The notes below the pieces were generated by a model. The model did not search any database. It saw only the letters and a list, made by a program, of their open reading frames with translations, and was not told the origin of the DNA. From NCBI RefSeq assembly GCF_943734655.1, contig NC_071355.1:217953027-218017026 (forward strand): DNA of 64,000 nt. The letters run 5' to 3'. The position numbers and the translations under genes were made by a program. The DNA is from Sabethes cyaneus. Taxonomy: Eukaryota; Arthropoda; Insecta; Diptera; Culicidae. Shown here in pieces: positions 32,976 through 44,530 of the stretch (positions are counted from its first letter, which is position 1; each line of letters starts with the position of its first letter).

Positions 32976-33737
32976 AAGGTAAATTCAAACTGCATTTCTG
33001 GCATGTGTAAGTATCATTGCCTTCCGCTTGTCTCATTACAACAGTGAGCGCACTTGGCTACGGATACTGCGCGTGAATTTCAGACTTTCATTTATTTTTT
33101 GTTGCTAAGTGAATTAGCCAAAATGCTGTCACAGAAGGCATACAATTATCATGGCATACATGCTTCAAGTAATGTTTCAGGCCAAATCTGAATATCATCC
33201 TTCAGCTAGCCTTTTAAAGGGCCACCAAGCAATAACTGCAGATAAAATTGAATTTTCTTGAATTGAATGATTGGCGATGATCTAGCATTTTGACAATTTT
33301 TGCATGACTTGTAGCACTAGTCAACTTTAAGTAACTGGCATGAAACTGGTATGCAGTTGACGAAGTTAGCTTACCTTTAGTGTGTCGTTCATCTGCAATA
33401 TGATGTAGCAAGTGGAAAACGCACAATGCAATAGTATGATTTAGAAATTACAATCTTTCAATCGGCGGTGGTTAAGGTGCGTTTAGATTGGCAACATGTG
33501 GCATGCAACTTTTTCTGAACTGTTACTCGATGTTTCCAAGCAACTATGGTAACGTATCACAAATTGGCCAGTTTAAGCGTACCTTTATAGACACCATTTT
33601 TGCAAATCGAGCGTGAAGCAAATTGTGCCTACTCATACGCGAGCGAATATGAGAAGCATAGCAACCAACTCTTACGCCACTGACGTAAGTGTACGACAAA
33701 CATCCACCGTTGCTGTGTGCAGATGGAATATATGAAT

Positions 33738-35748
33738 TTATTTATTTGCAGTCAATTGTGTGTAGACCGTGATACAAGCTTAACCTAATGTTATCAATCG
33801 ATTACATATTCTATTTATGTTTGCTCGTTTCTGCTAGTTTTCTGCTAGTTTTCTGTTGTTATTGACTTGAATTACTTATTGTCCTAAAATATTGCTTCAA
33901 TTTGGTTTTTTTAATTGTGAAGTCAATAAAATTACAATGCTGGTTGTATAGGACCATCATTTGATTTATGGGCCCGAATTTAGCATAATTAGTTCGATAA
34001 TGATCCGTGGCAAATAGTGTACGAACACGTAAATTTCTAGTAGGTGCGTAAAAATTTAATTTAGATAAGAGTTCGGCAGAGTCAATACGTTGTGAGACTA
34101 TGTCATTAACAAATGAGACCATTGCAAATTCACGACGCGCCTTTAATGTTTCGATATTTATAAGCTTGCAGCGGTCGTCATATGACGGAAGAGGAAGGCT
34201 CGTCCAATTTAAATTACGGAGTGCGTACAACAAGAATTGTTTTTGTATTGATTCTATTCTATTTATGTGTGCATTGGCAAACGGAGACCATACCACGCTA
34301 CAGTACTCAAGAATTGAACGAACGTAGTAAATGTAAAGTGTTTTTAATGTGTATGGGTCTCGAAAATTAAAGCTAAAGCGTTTTATGAAAGAGAGCATGT
34401 TGCTTGCTTTACAAGTAATTGTATTATAATGATCTATAAACGTTAATTTTGAGTCTAGAATAACTCCCAAATCTCTAATTCGTTCACAATTTTTTATCAT
34501 TTGATCTCCAAGGGAGATGTTGGTTATAGGTGTATTTCGTTTCCTACTGAATTTAATTAATTTACATTTGTTCACGTTTAGTTGAAGTAAGCTCTTCTTA
34601 CACCAATTATAAAAAATTTGAATTTCGTTACAAAATGTGTTGACATCTGTCTCATTTTTTATTTCTAAGTATAATTTCATATCGTCGGCGTAAATAAGGA
34701 TTTTTATATTCTTGAGAACGAATGAGATATCATTAACGAATAAAATAAACAATAGCGGTCCTAAATGAGACCCTTGAGGGACTCCAGAAGTGACTTGAAT
34801 GGGATTAGATGTTTTTCCTTTAAATTTAACAATTTGCTGGCGGTATGTGAGATATGATTCGATCCATATTAAAAGTTCTTGATGTATACCTATTTTTTGC
34901 AATTTGAAGAGAAGCATTGGTATATCAATGCGATCAAATGCTTTACTAAAGTCGGTATATAAGGCTTCAACGTAGTTTCCATTATCCATTGCGTTAAGCG
35001 AAAAGTTAACAAACTCGAGTAAATTTGTTGTGGTTGAGCGTCCTTTGTAGAAACCATGTTGTGTATGAGTAATTCTATTTTTTATTTGCGAGAATACCTT
35101 CTTATTGACAATTGCTTCAAAAAGTGTTGGAATACAAGAGATAATTGCAATACCCCTATAATTACGGATATCAGATTTCTTACCAGCTTTGAACACAGGC
35201 ACTAAGAAAGATCTTTTCCAGATGCTTGGGAAAATTCCAGATTGAAGGGACATATTAAAAAGCCAGAATAGTGGAGTAGCTAGCTCTGTTGCTAGTTTCC
35301 TTATGAATGCTGGAGGTAAACCGTCTGGTCCGGGGCCTTTGGAGGAATCTAATGTTTCTAAGGCGTCTAATATTTCTAATACACTAATTTGTCTAACGTT
35401 TACGTCATTTGAGGATTCTGGAAAATGTGTAAAGTAGCCGTAATCGCGATCCTCTTCTGTGAATGTACCATAGATATCTCGGAAGAAAGTGGCAAAAAGG
35501 TCGCAAATTTCTTCTATGTTATCTGTGGTTTTTTCGTCCAAATGCATTCTAGATGGAAAGTTTTCTGATTTTAATTTTGATTTTACATAGTTGAAAAAGT
35601 TTTTTGGTTTTGATTTTATCTCACGCTCGGTTTTTTGTAGATACTCTTCAAAGGCAACATTTATTGCTTGGTTTAGTTGATCACAGAGATCAAGATAATT
35701 TGCTAAGCTATTGTCATTGTTATGGTTTTTGTATGCTTATGAATATGC
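33738..35748 (-). mobile_element. 5'-truncated CR1/Jockey-superfamily LINE
   Basis: The element lies in repeat R and is flanked by ATATGAAT at 33730-33737 and 35749-35756. Its 3' end (left, minus strand) is ACTGCAAATAAATAA, a short AAAT/ATAA tandem tail. The 5' end is cut within the coding region, the usual outcome of incomplete target-primed reverse transcription. It carries one open frame (33859-35736). Confidence 0.82.
33859..35736 (-). CDS. Non-LTR retrotransposon reverse transcriptase, 5'-truncated but open
   Basis: The frame is open for about 625 codons, from the truncation point to a stop at 33859; the first Met is at 35547, but homology extends upstream (EYLQKTEREIKSKPKNFFNY), so that Met is not a real start. 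Ordered RT blocks are SSKGPGPDGLPPAF, NYRGIAIISCIPTLFE, QHGFYKGRSTTTNLLEF, YTDFSKAFDRID, SGVPQGSHLGPLLFILF, the catalytic IYADDMKLY and the thumb DLGVILDSKLTF. The C-terminal part RNLRVRTLFATDHY ... YAKFGPINQMM is typical of CR1/Jockey-type LINE proteins. The endonuclease domain is missing, so it cannot move alone, yet no stop or frameshift has accumulated, which points to a recent insertion. Clade is by recall. Confidence 0.9.
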   Translation of the reverse strand, partial: AYKNHNNDNSLANYLDLCDQLNQAINVAFEEYLQKTEREIKSKPKNFFNYVKSKLKSENFPSRMHLDEKTTDNIEEICDLFATFFRDIYGTFTEEDRDYGYFTHFPESSNDVNVRQISVLEILDALETLDSSKGPGPDGLPPAFIRKLATELATPLFWLFNMSLQSGIFPSIWKRSFLVPVFKAGKKSDIRNYRGIAIISCIPTLFEAIVNKKVFSQIKNRITHTQHGFYKGRSTTTNLLEFVNFSLNAMDNGNYVEALYTDFSKAFDRIDIPMLLFKLQKIGIHQELLIWIESYLTYRQQIVKFKGKTSNPIQVTSGVPQGSHLGPLLFILFVNDISFVLKNIKILIYADDMKLYLEIKNETDVNTFCNEIQIFYNWCKKSLLQLNVNKCKLIKFSRKRNTPITNISLGDQMIKNCERIRDLGVILDSKLTFIDHYNTITCKASNMLSFIKRFSFNFRDPYTLKTLYIYYVRSILEYCSVVWSPFANAHINRIESIQKQFLLYALRNLNWTSLPLPSYDDRCKLINIETLKARREFAMVSFVNDIVSQRIDSAELLSKLNFYAPTRNLRVRTLFATDHYRTNYAKFGPINQMMVLYNQHCNFIDFTIKKTKLKQYFRTISNSSQ

Positions 35749-36092
35749 ATATGAATACATGCTGCCAACACACTCGCAAAACCACAACCTCGAAGCACCT
35801 TTCGGCGTAGCCCGCTCACGAGGCAAACAACTCGTGAGCAGCCAGTTGCCCGTGAGTGCTAGCGACACACTGGGATACAGATTTTACAGCATTGGATACA
35901 GATTTTACAGCATTTTACTTCAGTTTCTTTTCTTCTTCATCTTACGTCCTCGTTTCTACACGCGGGTGGAAGTGCGCGCCTACGCTAGTCATCGGTATCA
36001 GCTCTTTGCGATGACGAGCGAGAGTGACGACTGTTAGCCAAATACACACTCGCAAAAATTCGTCGCAGTGCATGAATAAATAAGAGCGGTTG

Positions 36093-36900
<808 letters not shown>

Positions 36901-36929
36901 CGTCCTTAGCGTTCATTATTTAAGAGAAA

Positions 36930-37000
36930 TTGAGCAGCTATTGACTTTTCGTCGGAGCCTAATTTTGAGAGCAGTTTTTGGGCCCGAAACAAGGGCTCTG
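36930..37000. repeat. Fragment of the foldback-arm family
   Basis: TTGACTTTTCGTCGGAGCC and GCAGTTTTTGGGCCCGAAAC occur in the order and orientation of the right palindrome arm (37360-37425). It is a diverged partial copy next to the 37138-37563 palindrome. Confidence 0.6.
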
Positions 37001-37137
37001 GGGCAATGCTAAGCGCCAAATTTAAAATATTAGGGTTTAAAATTTTTCAAAAAGGTATGTAAATAGGTACAAGTTTTGAATAAAATAAGAGCATTTTTGG
37101 TCTATCTGTATTCCATGGATCATATTTCCATATTGTA

Positions 37138-37563
37138 TTTAAGATGAAATTAGTCGTCATCGATTCTGCCAATTTCACAAGCAATTTTTTCGTTTAAAAC
37201 AAAAATTCTGTTCATGAAAATATATTCGCTGTGGTCAGATTTGCAATAAGAATGCAGTATTTACATTTTTATAAACAGAACCTCGCTTTTGGGCCAAAAA
37301 ACTGCTTCCGAAATTGGGTTCTCCGACGAAAAGTTAATGACCGTTAACGGAAAATTAGCAGTTATTAACTTTTCGTCGCAAAGCCCTACTTCGGAAGCAG
37401 TTTTTGGGCACAAAACAAGTGTTCTGTATTTAAAAATGTATTCACAGCATTCTTCTTGCCAATCTGAACACAGTGAATATATTTTCATTAATAGAATACT
37501 TGTTTCAAACAAAAAAAAAATGCTTTTGAAATGTACAAAATCAATGACGACTAATTTCGCCTT
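37138..37563. repeat. 426-bp near-perfect palindrome (foldback-arm dimer)
   Basis: The two halves meet at about 37350 and are inverted copies over their whole length. Matched landmarks are GAAATTAGTCGTCAT, TGAAAATATATTC, GCCAAAAAACTGCTTCCGAA and CGACGAAAAGTTAAT. Mismatches are spread evenly at roughly one in eight. Both strands can encode similar short chance peptides, as expected of a palindrome. A diverged single arm is at 40646-40832 in the orientation of the left half. Confidence 0.85.
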
Positions 37564-37592
37564 AATGAGAAATGAGTCGTCATGAATGGGTG

Positions 37593-37712
37593 CGCAACGT
37601 TAGGCAAACGAACGATAGGCATAGGGACGTTAGGCATACGGACATTAGACATAATGGACGTTAGGCATAATGGACGGTAGGCATAATGGACGTTAGGCAT
37701 AATTCACAAAAT
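37593..37712 (-). repeat. 16-bp tandem array, copy 1 (inverted orientation)
   Basis: About seven units of TAGGCATAATGGACGT, with decay toward 37593. It is the reverse complement of the arrays at 40540-40640 and 52205-52435. Confidence 0.85.
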
Positions 37713-38705
37713 TTCGCTTTAGTTTTTATACGCATTTGAGCCAATCATCATTCCGTCGCAATATAATGACAACCGGGGCCGTCCATTAATCAGAAATAGG
37801 GCACCGCCTCTTGCTTCTGATAATACAGAACAGAAGTTGGCGCTAGTGTTTTATCATCATCGCGACATTAAATTTACTCAGCGCAGCAACAATACTCTCT
37901 CATGTATCTCAGTTTCTTTTGTGTTTATCGCTAATCGCAATATAACGTTTGACACCTGAACCAATAAATAGTTGGTAAACATTGTTTTTATTTATCGCGC
38001 TCATGTTACGTAATTTAATTCCTTCGAATTGAAATGTAGCAAACATAATCAGCTCCCGGCTCTCGAACGGTATAAAAATCACTTTCCCGGGCTCTCAGAA
38101 GAATGGTAGCAAGATGCTATGGTGAGGCATAGGAAAAGTTTGTTTTTTATCAAAACTAGACAGAAATAATGTTTTATGGACAATCAAAAGATTTTTTTAA
38201 CCTGGCAAAGTAATCAAGAGATGTTTTTGTATAGTATTAGTCTGAGAGAGAGAGGAGCCAGCTGGGTTGTTTTTGTGCAGCGAACTGTCAGCGCGAACCG
38301 GGTATGAACTCTCACTGTGACCCGGGCTAGCTTGATTGAATAAAACGGGTAATAGTTATTTGCGATGAAATCTCAAATCCTTCGCATACTCGAGCAGGCT
38401 GACTTGATTGAAATGGTAGGGGTATTAGGGGCATAATGAGCACCCTAACTTGTTGGCTGATTTAAGCACCCAAAATGAAATGAATTTTTAAAGTGTCGTC
38501 ATTGCAAAACATGCATTCACTATCGATAATTAAAGGCATATTGTTAACAAATTGAAAAATAATTCATATGATGACGAAATTGCAATTTAAACTTATGCTT
38601 CAAAAACTAAAAATCGGTTAGTGTGTGGGGCACAATGAGCACCCCCTGGGGCATAATGAGCACCCTTGTAAACACATGCTTGAAGGGTGTATATAAGTAC
38701 AACAA

Positions 38706-38770
38706 CCACACACACACATACACTTACATTGAAACACATGCATATACACATACATACACATACACAAACA
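38706..38770. repeat. CA/TACA microsatellite inside the pogo element
   Basis: ACACACACATACACTTACA is followed by repeated ACATACACAT words. Imperfect, about 65 bases. Confidence 0.75.
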
Positions 38771-38779
38771 TAAAACGTG

Positions 38780-39241
38780 TCAAAACATCGAAAAAACTAT
38801 TGACCGCAAACCGCTTAAAGCCAATTGAGCCGCGGAGTTTACCTCTGGAGCACACAAGGAAAGTTTCGGATGACGCTTAAGCTGTATTTTAGTGTTGAAG
38901 ACATATGCTTTTCCGTTTCCCTCTGCCAGCTGGTATACGAGGGTTCTGATTTCACGGGTAGTAATACCGTAGCATCGAACCTCCATATACAAAATATGGA
39001 CCACCAGCTCTTGTTCTGCAGCGGGAGCGAAAACAGTTTTGAAGGAACCAATTTGGTCCACCTCCTGCCCCGAGATTGCCCTTTCGTATGGCCTCACATA
39101 CCGAGTTAACGTGTGCCGCAGAATGTTGTCGTACTTGGCGACTTGTTTTGTAGATATTCCGTCTCGCCTTATAATGGTCAAGGCCGGCCGCTTGCAAGGC
39201 TTTTTTGACAAATTATGTCTTTCGGATTCTCTTGGCATATT
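38780..39241 (-). pseudogene. pogo/Tigger-like transposase N-terminal fragment
   Basis: Minus-strand frame. The probable start is MPRESERHNLSKK at 39241-39239 rather than the upstream Met at 39280. A psq-type helix-turn-helix follows (ALTIIRRDGISTKQVAKYDN ILRHTLTRYV), then the linker LGSFK-like IGSFKTVFAPAAEQELVVHI and a CENP-B-type second HTH (YGITTREIRTLVYQLAEGNG, then KRHPKLSLCAPE). This order is standard for pogo transposases. The WLYGF block before KRHP is deleted and the DDE catalytic domain is absent, so it could at most bind DNA. It ends in SGLRSIVFSMF near 38780. Confidence 0.8.
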
Positions 39242-39817
39242 CATACCATCACTGTAAACAAGCAATGACGCGATAAACAAAGAAACTGACAGGTTAGTTA
39301 ATGCGAAATAGTGCTCCTTTCACCCCACCTAAGGGTACCCATTTTGCCTCCAGTCAAATAGTTAAAGTAAAAATGGGTTTTTACACTATAATAAGTATAA
39401 AATCAAAACTTCAATGAAGGTAAAATTTGAGATACAATGTATACAACATGTTGCAGTGTGCACTTGATAGTTTAAGATATTTAAATGATCGCAAAACCTT
39501 ATTTGGCAGCGCACCAAAATTATAATTTTTTCAGTGTCTTAGAACAAAGTTGACTTTTTTAATATAACTCCGTGTTTTAAAAGTAGAGAAATAGATACTG
39601 TAGTACCTACAGCAATGTTTCACATGCCATTTGATGTTACAAAATGCGTACTTTCGTAGAAAAGAGGGGTGCCCATTTCGCCCCGTGTGCCATTATGCCC
39701 CTAATCCCCCTACTACACTTAAGTACTTTTTTTAGACGATTTGTTTTTATGATTATTAAGAATGGGGCAGCTTAGCTTATTTCTTAATATGTTTGGTAGA
39801 GGCTCGACATTTGTCAC

Positions 39818-40027
39818 AAAAAGCAAAGCCTGGGTGTTAATTCCGTTATCGAAATTTGACCTTCTGTTTTTACGACCGACTTCACAACCAGCTGTTAGAA
39901 TACAGGACAGTGCGAGGTCAGTGCTACGATCCTATTGACTCTTACAGCCTCTCCCAGCCGAGATTCAAACATACGAAGACTGGCTTATTAGACCAGCGTC
40001 TTACCTCGAGGCCAACTGGGAGGTTAA
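39818..40027 (-). mobile_element. tRNA-derived SINE, copy 2
   Basis: Flanked by a 15-base target duplication with one difference: CTCGACATTTGTCAC (39803-39817) and CTCGACACTTGTCAC (40028-40042). The minus-strand head is CCTCCCAGTTGGCCTCGAGG, with a B box TGTTTGAATC (one change) and a complementary CTGGGAGAGG. The body and tail (CACCCAGGCTTTGC) match copies 1 and 3. Confidence 0.88.
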
Positions 40028-40299
40028 CTCGACACTTGTCACGTAGTTTGTAAATAGAATCTTAGTTGCACCGTTCTTGAGTAATCGAAAAAAACAAAAC
40101 GTGTAAAAAAAGACTTTAGTGTGTTTGAATTTTCTGTATCGAAAACGAGAAGAAGAAAACGAAAACAATCAATGTGTCACTGACCTGGCTTTACTCTCTC
40201 AGGTATTAATCTAGTCTAGCCTTATTCTGTATTCTGTCTCTAACCAAAACCAGACCTCTGATTGGACGTCATGTTTTCATAGAAAGAATTGTTTACTGA

Positions 40300-40480
40300 T
40301 TAGTAAGGGTTATCTCTTAGTTGAATTCGAACGAGCGACATCGAGTAAGGACTGTTTATATCCTAACTTTGAGCATCTCGAAAGCCACGAACACTTTCTA
40401 TGACATTCGGTCATTGTGTTTCGGCCATTTATGATTCGACCATTTATGGTTCGGCCATTCGTAGGTAATCCGACTCACCC
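40300..40480. repeat. Dispersed repeat with TTCGGYCATT units (copy 2)
   Basis: The lead TTCGAACGAGCGACATCGAG and about four TTCGGCCATTTATGRT units (40404-40465) match 5830-6085 in order and orientation. Confidence 0.65.
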
Positions 40481-40539
40481 TATATGCAATGCTATTTTGA
40501 ACTGAATCCATTGGGCCTCTTGCAAGCTAACGGTGGATT

Positions 40540-40640
40540 ATCTAACATCCATTATGCATAACCACGCGTTACGCCGTTATGCCTAATGTATTTATGCCTA
40601 AGGTCCATTATGTCTAATGTCTGTATGCTTAACATCCGTA
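40540..40640 (+). repeat. 16-bp tandem array, copy 2
   Basis: About six diverged units of the GTCCATTATGCCTAAC type (CATTATGCATAACC, TATGCCTAATGTA, GTCCATTATGTCTAATGT), in inverted orientation relative to 37593-37712. Confidence 0.75.
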
Positions 40641-40645
40641 GGCCT

Positions 40646-40832
40646 AACTCGTCATTAATTCTGTAAATTTAAAAAGCAGTTTGTTAATTTGATACAAAAA
40701 TTATGTTCATGAAAATATATTTTCTGTGTTCATATTGGCAAGAATAATGCATAGAATAGATTTTGGACCCAAAAACTGCTTCGGAACTTGAGCTTTCCGA
40801 CGAAAAGTTATCGACTGCTAATTTCCTCTTAA
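40646..40832. repeat. Single foldback arm
   Basis: GTTCATGAAAATATATTTTC, CCCAAAAACTGCTTCGGAAC and CGACGAAAAGTTATCGACTG follow the left half of the palindrome (37195-37350). It closes the composite element 37350-40832. Confidence 0.75.
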
Positions 40833-40849
40833 TAACTTTCTAAATAGTT

Positions 40850-43800
40850 AAATCATACAGATCTGATAAAGCATCGCAAGCATCCGTTTGCGTGTGACTT
40901 TAATTATTATCTTCTGTTTTCATCGTTTTCATCTGTAAAGTGTCCATTTTAAACTTCATTTAATATCCTTAATTCAAATTAACAAGATTAGCAATGCATT
41001 AAAATTAAAGCTTGATTAGCAACAAAGATTCGACTTAACCGGCTTGCTGGTGATAACTGCTAAGCAATTAAATCCAACCAGGTTGTATAATTCATTTAGC
41101 TTAAATCATTAACGTTTTGCGAGCACCGCTCGAGTGAAACTCGATTATCCGTTGAGCAAAAAATCAACACTTGCCAATTAAGGCGATGGGCGGTTGTTGG
41201 CTTTGTGCTTCTCTAGTGAAGTTATTTCGGCGAATTCCAATCTCCAAAGTATATTGCCTGCAACTTTTTCTTTCGAGCATGTTTGACTTAACGCTAGACG
41301 ATACTTTTCGTTTGCCTTCCGAAAACCATCTCGGCATGTAGGTATGAAACATTTTTCAAGTCTGCGTGTCATCAGTGTGTTCGCCTCGTACGCGAGGCGG
41401 GCATAACTTTCGTCAAGCTGGAAGAAAAAGAAAATGGGCTGGCTCGGTCGGTGGGGGTAGAGACTGGTGCTCAGTTTCTAATTAAAATGTTTCGCGTCCC
41501 TTTCATCGGATATTTTTCTTTGCATCCCACGATGAGAAAGACAGTGAAGTAAGAAACCGAGTTCGGGGAAACATTTCAATTTTCAACCTTTCTGGAAATT
41601 CTGCTGAATGTAGACAAGTAAAATACATTTTAGAAATAAGCGGTTTTACATGCAATCAGGTACCTTCACCAATTAGCTGGAGGCCAAATTTTTGTGAAAC
41701 AAAACTCGTCTCGTTGATATCATTATGCTGTCTGTCCACATTAACTTGTCGCCGTTCGTTTGTGACAGAGAAAAATTGAGCCAGGCTCGAAGGCATCGTA
41801 ATACGCCTACCGTGTGCCTCTGCAAACCTACGAAACATTTATTTCATTTTGCGACATGTTTTCGGAACGAGTTTATTTTCGAAACCATATGGGCAAATCT
41901 CACTGACAGCTTGACATTTTCTCTCGAACAAACCACGTCACAACTCCAGCTATTCAATGACGTTACACCACGGTATAACGTGTGGATTCTTCTAGGCGAA
42001 TCAAAAAATATTTCAAAGCAGACGACGACTCGAAACGAAACAGTAGAAATGGCTTGAATCAACATCCACCTTTCGAAAGATATAGGTACGTTTGCCAGCA
42101 GACTTCAGACCTTCAGAAACAGTCCCATTTGGGGCGGAAACCTATCATCCCGTTTGTGCCTTTGTGTTGCGCTGTTGTACGGAAACGGGATGTAACCGGA
42201 AACATTGAAGACTAATAGAGCGGTAAAGGCGGTTTTATCGTGTGGGTTCGAATCGCAAATTGGAAAAATTGATTGTCGAAATGGAATGAACTGTCTATAG
42301 AGATTCCTTACATACAATCAACAGTTTATGGAAGCAAAACGGTTACAAAAATATTAGGAATTTGCAACGCAGAAGGAATATAAATTTTATAGCATAATAT
42401 TTAATATTTTGACGCTTCTATGACATACTTTCGGGTTTCTTCTGAATCTGTTTACTTTTATGTACAATAAACAGCACTGACCGACGAAGCTTGTATTTTC
42501 CATTGTGTCATTTCTCAAAAGTAAAAGCATCTTCAGTATGAATTGCACTATCCATCCTCTCAGTCGCTGTAAAAAGTGAAAGTCTGCTGGCAATGTTTCG
42601 GATTACAATGTACATGCACATTTACAACGGGGCCAAACAGACAGGAGAGACGCCGTTGTACTGGGCTGTGCCTCCTCCTCTGTATTCATGTATTCAGCTA
42701 CAGAATGACCCTTGGGCGAAAAGTAAACAGCTGTGCATACTGTAAAGCGGTCCTTTCTTGAATCATCATTTCAAACATTCAGACAACAAAGTTTCCCTAC
42801 TTGTCGTTGCCGTTTGTGTCGGACGTGAAAGTGAATGCGCTCACCGCGCGAAGTCCAACCATCCATCGTTGTAGCCAGGGAAGAAAGATGACACCCGGAA
42901 TGCGCACGACAAGCTTGTTTCTTCAGCGGAAGTAAAACACGTTGCCGTAGCCAATAAATTGTTAGCACTTCTGCTTTGTCGCACATGTGAACACATCCTG
43001 AAAGCTTCTTCAAGCAAACTCGCTACTAGAAGTGCCCGAAGGCACCGAGCGACAACCGAACAAGACGAAGATGTGCCAATAAATATTGCGAAAACCTGAC
43101 AACAATAGCAGGATTTAATTTTTCCGTTTTGAAAGGGAAAACAGCTCTCTCGGGCAGCCTTCGGAAACATCGGGATTAGACTGTATGTGATTTATTTGAA
43201 ATGTGGCAAACATGTCGGAAATATGTTCCCGTATACAACGAGCAAACAAAACTCCATCTTGGAAATTACGACTGCGGATCTGCCGCTCGGAGCCACGTGT
43301 TTCTTTGTGTCGCATTGTGGAAATTAGAATGTTGATTCAAACGAACGGAAGTGATTTCAGCGGAATCCCTCCAGCCGGCCGTCCACGTCCCGGATCCCCG
43401 TCCGCCTCCGCAGCTATACAATTTTCACGAGCAATTTATTTTCCGGTGTCGTCGCCGGTTTGACAAAGCAGCGGAATCCCACCGTAGAGAATAAATCAAA
43501 TCGCACTAATGTCTTTTTATCACCCTGACAGTAACACTTGAGCCGTAATCAACATGCCACTTCCGCCAGAAGTTGTGTAGCTTCGATAGCGACTAGACAC
43601 TGACTTAATAATACTTTCATAAGATGTCTCCACCGACCGGCTCGGGACGACAAGGCCGCGCCCGCTGCCGCTGTCGCCTGTGGAACACTATTGCTCGCTA
43701 TACTTGCGTACCATTGCGTCGTTGGGGAGCAACCAAGGGGGAAAACTTCGTGTGTCGGCAAACTGCTGCTTACCAGAGCTTTCACTAAAACCCTCGCACT

Positions 43801-44290
43801 GTTTTGGCGAGCTTGAACGAACGCGTAGGGATGATCAACAAACTAGGAGTTGTTTTTCTGCCGGTTAGAATTTATTGCGTGCTGAAGCTGCAGACTTTTT
43901 TTGTGGTTTCTTTGTTCGTGAGACATCATCGAAGCGAAAACAACGGTTTATTTGTCTGATTGTATGCATCTATCCAAGTGAATTATTCGTCAACAAGCTC
44001 CAGGTTCAGTTTTCATAGAACAATTCTACAGAAGGTTGATAGAAAAAGTAGAAAGAAGCTGACAGAAAAACAAAAGTTGAACGCTTGTTCCGATAACACT
44101 ATCATAAATAGCCAGTTTGTGAGAATAAAGAGTGCAGAATCTTTTGGTACATCTAATTGATGTCTTTGCTTGAGAAATTACCGTACGTAAAATGCATGAA
44201 TAACTATTGGGTTCAATTTTCCAGCATTATCTTTTTGCTGTTTTAGAAATCAATAATCACATTATAAAAAAACCCTTGCTGAGTGCGCAG
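40850..44290. other. Unrecognised stretch, possibly unique DNA
   Basis: Frames of 60-110 codons occur on both strands, often overlapping (for example 41725-42057 plus, 42841-43170 minus). None has a domain, signal peptide with consistent codon use or splice context strong enough to call. 43340-43450 is GC-rich (CCGGCCGTCCACGTCCCGG) and could belong to a promoter or exon. Confidence 0.3.
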
Positions 44291-44530
44291 TCTTACTCTG
44301 GGCACCTTTGTCTCTTAGCCACTTGTGCATCTGTTATTGTAACAAAAATTTTCATATGCAAGAAACAAAATCCTTTTTCTTCATTTCATCTCTATAAAGT
44401 AAGAGAAAGCCTGTTTCGCTTTTTTAAGCCTCCCTCTTTCAAGTAGCCGTCCTATCTCCGCTCTTTGTAAATCCGCTTCTTGTCTCTCAGCAATTTGTAC
44501 ATCTCTTTCCCATGTTCAGGACCTCCTCCT
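44290..44530. repeat. Dispersed repeat with CAGCCACTTGTACATCT motif
   Basis: CTTAGCCACTTGTGCATCTG (about 44314) and CTCAGCAATTTGTACATCTC (about 44488) recur in similar AT/pyrimidine-rich surroundings at about 24096, 24982 and 25096, in the same orientation. Boundaries and family are unknown. Confidence 0.45.

Larger units (their letters stand above)
33660..36075. repeat. Repeat family R, copy 3 (interrupted by a LINE)
   Basis: 33680-33729 matches the start of copy 2 (CACTGACGTAAGTGTACGAC) and 35757-36075 continues it (AACACACTCGCAAAACC, TTTCTTCTTCATCTTACG, ACACGCGGGTGGAAGTG, TTAGCCAAATACACACTCGC, CAGTGCATGAATAA). A duplicated ACAGCATT(GGATACAGATTTT) segment near 35880-35910 is specific to this copy. 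It ends where the (ATC)n tract begins. Confidence 0.75.
38419..39710. mobile_element. pogo-family DNA transposon, degenerate
   Basis: Inverted ends GGGGTATTAGGGGCATAATG (left) and the inverse of GGGGGATTAGGGGCATAATG (right) are flanked by TA at 38417-38418 and 39711-39712. GGGGCATAATGAGCACCC-type motifs recur near 38427, 38629, 38648 and, in reverse, near 39670-39710. A pogo-type transposase fragment lies inside on the minus strand, and a CA-rich microsatellite at 38706-38770. At 1.29 kb it is shorter than full pogo elements and lacks the DDE domain. Confidence 0.8.
37350..40832. mobile_element. Composite foldback-like element with inverted arms and 16-bp arrays at both ends
   Basis: Left end, 37350-37712: arm, then an array of 16-bp units in the GGCATAATGGACGTTA orientation. 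Right end, 40540-40832: the same array in the GTCCATTATGCCTAAC orientation, then the inverted arm. Each inner arm runs into the array at an equivalent site (AATGACGA). This order makes a 3.5-kb inverted structure like Foldback-type transposons. The interior contains a pogo element (38419-39710), a SINE (39818-40027) and a TTCGGYCATT repeat (40300-40480), the first two clearly later arrivals. No transposase for the outer element is visible, and the outer boundaries are approximate. Confidence 0.6.
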
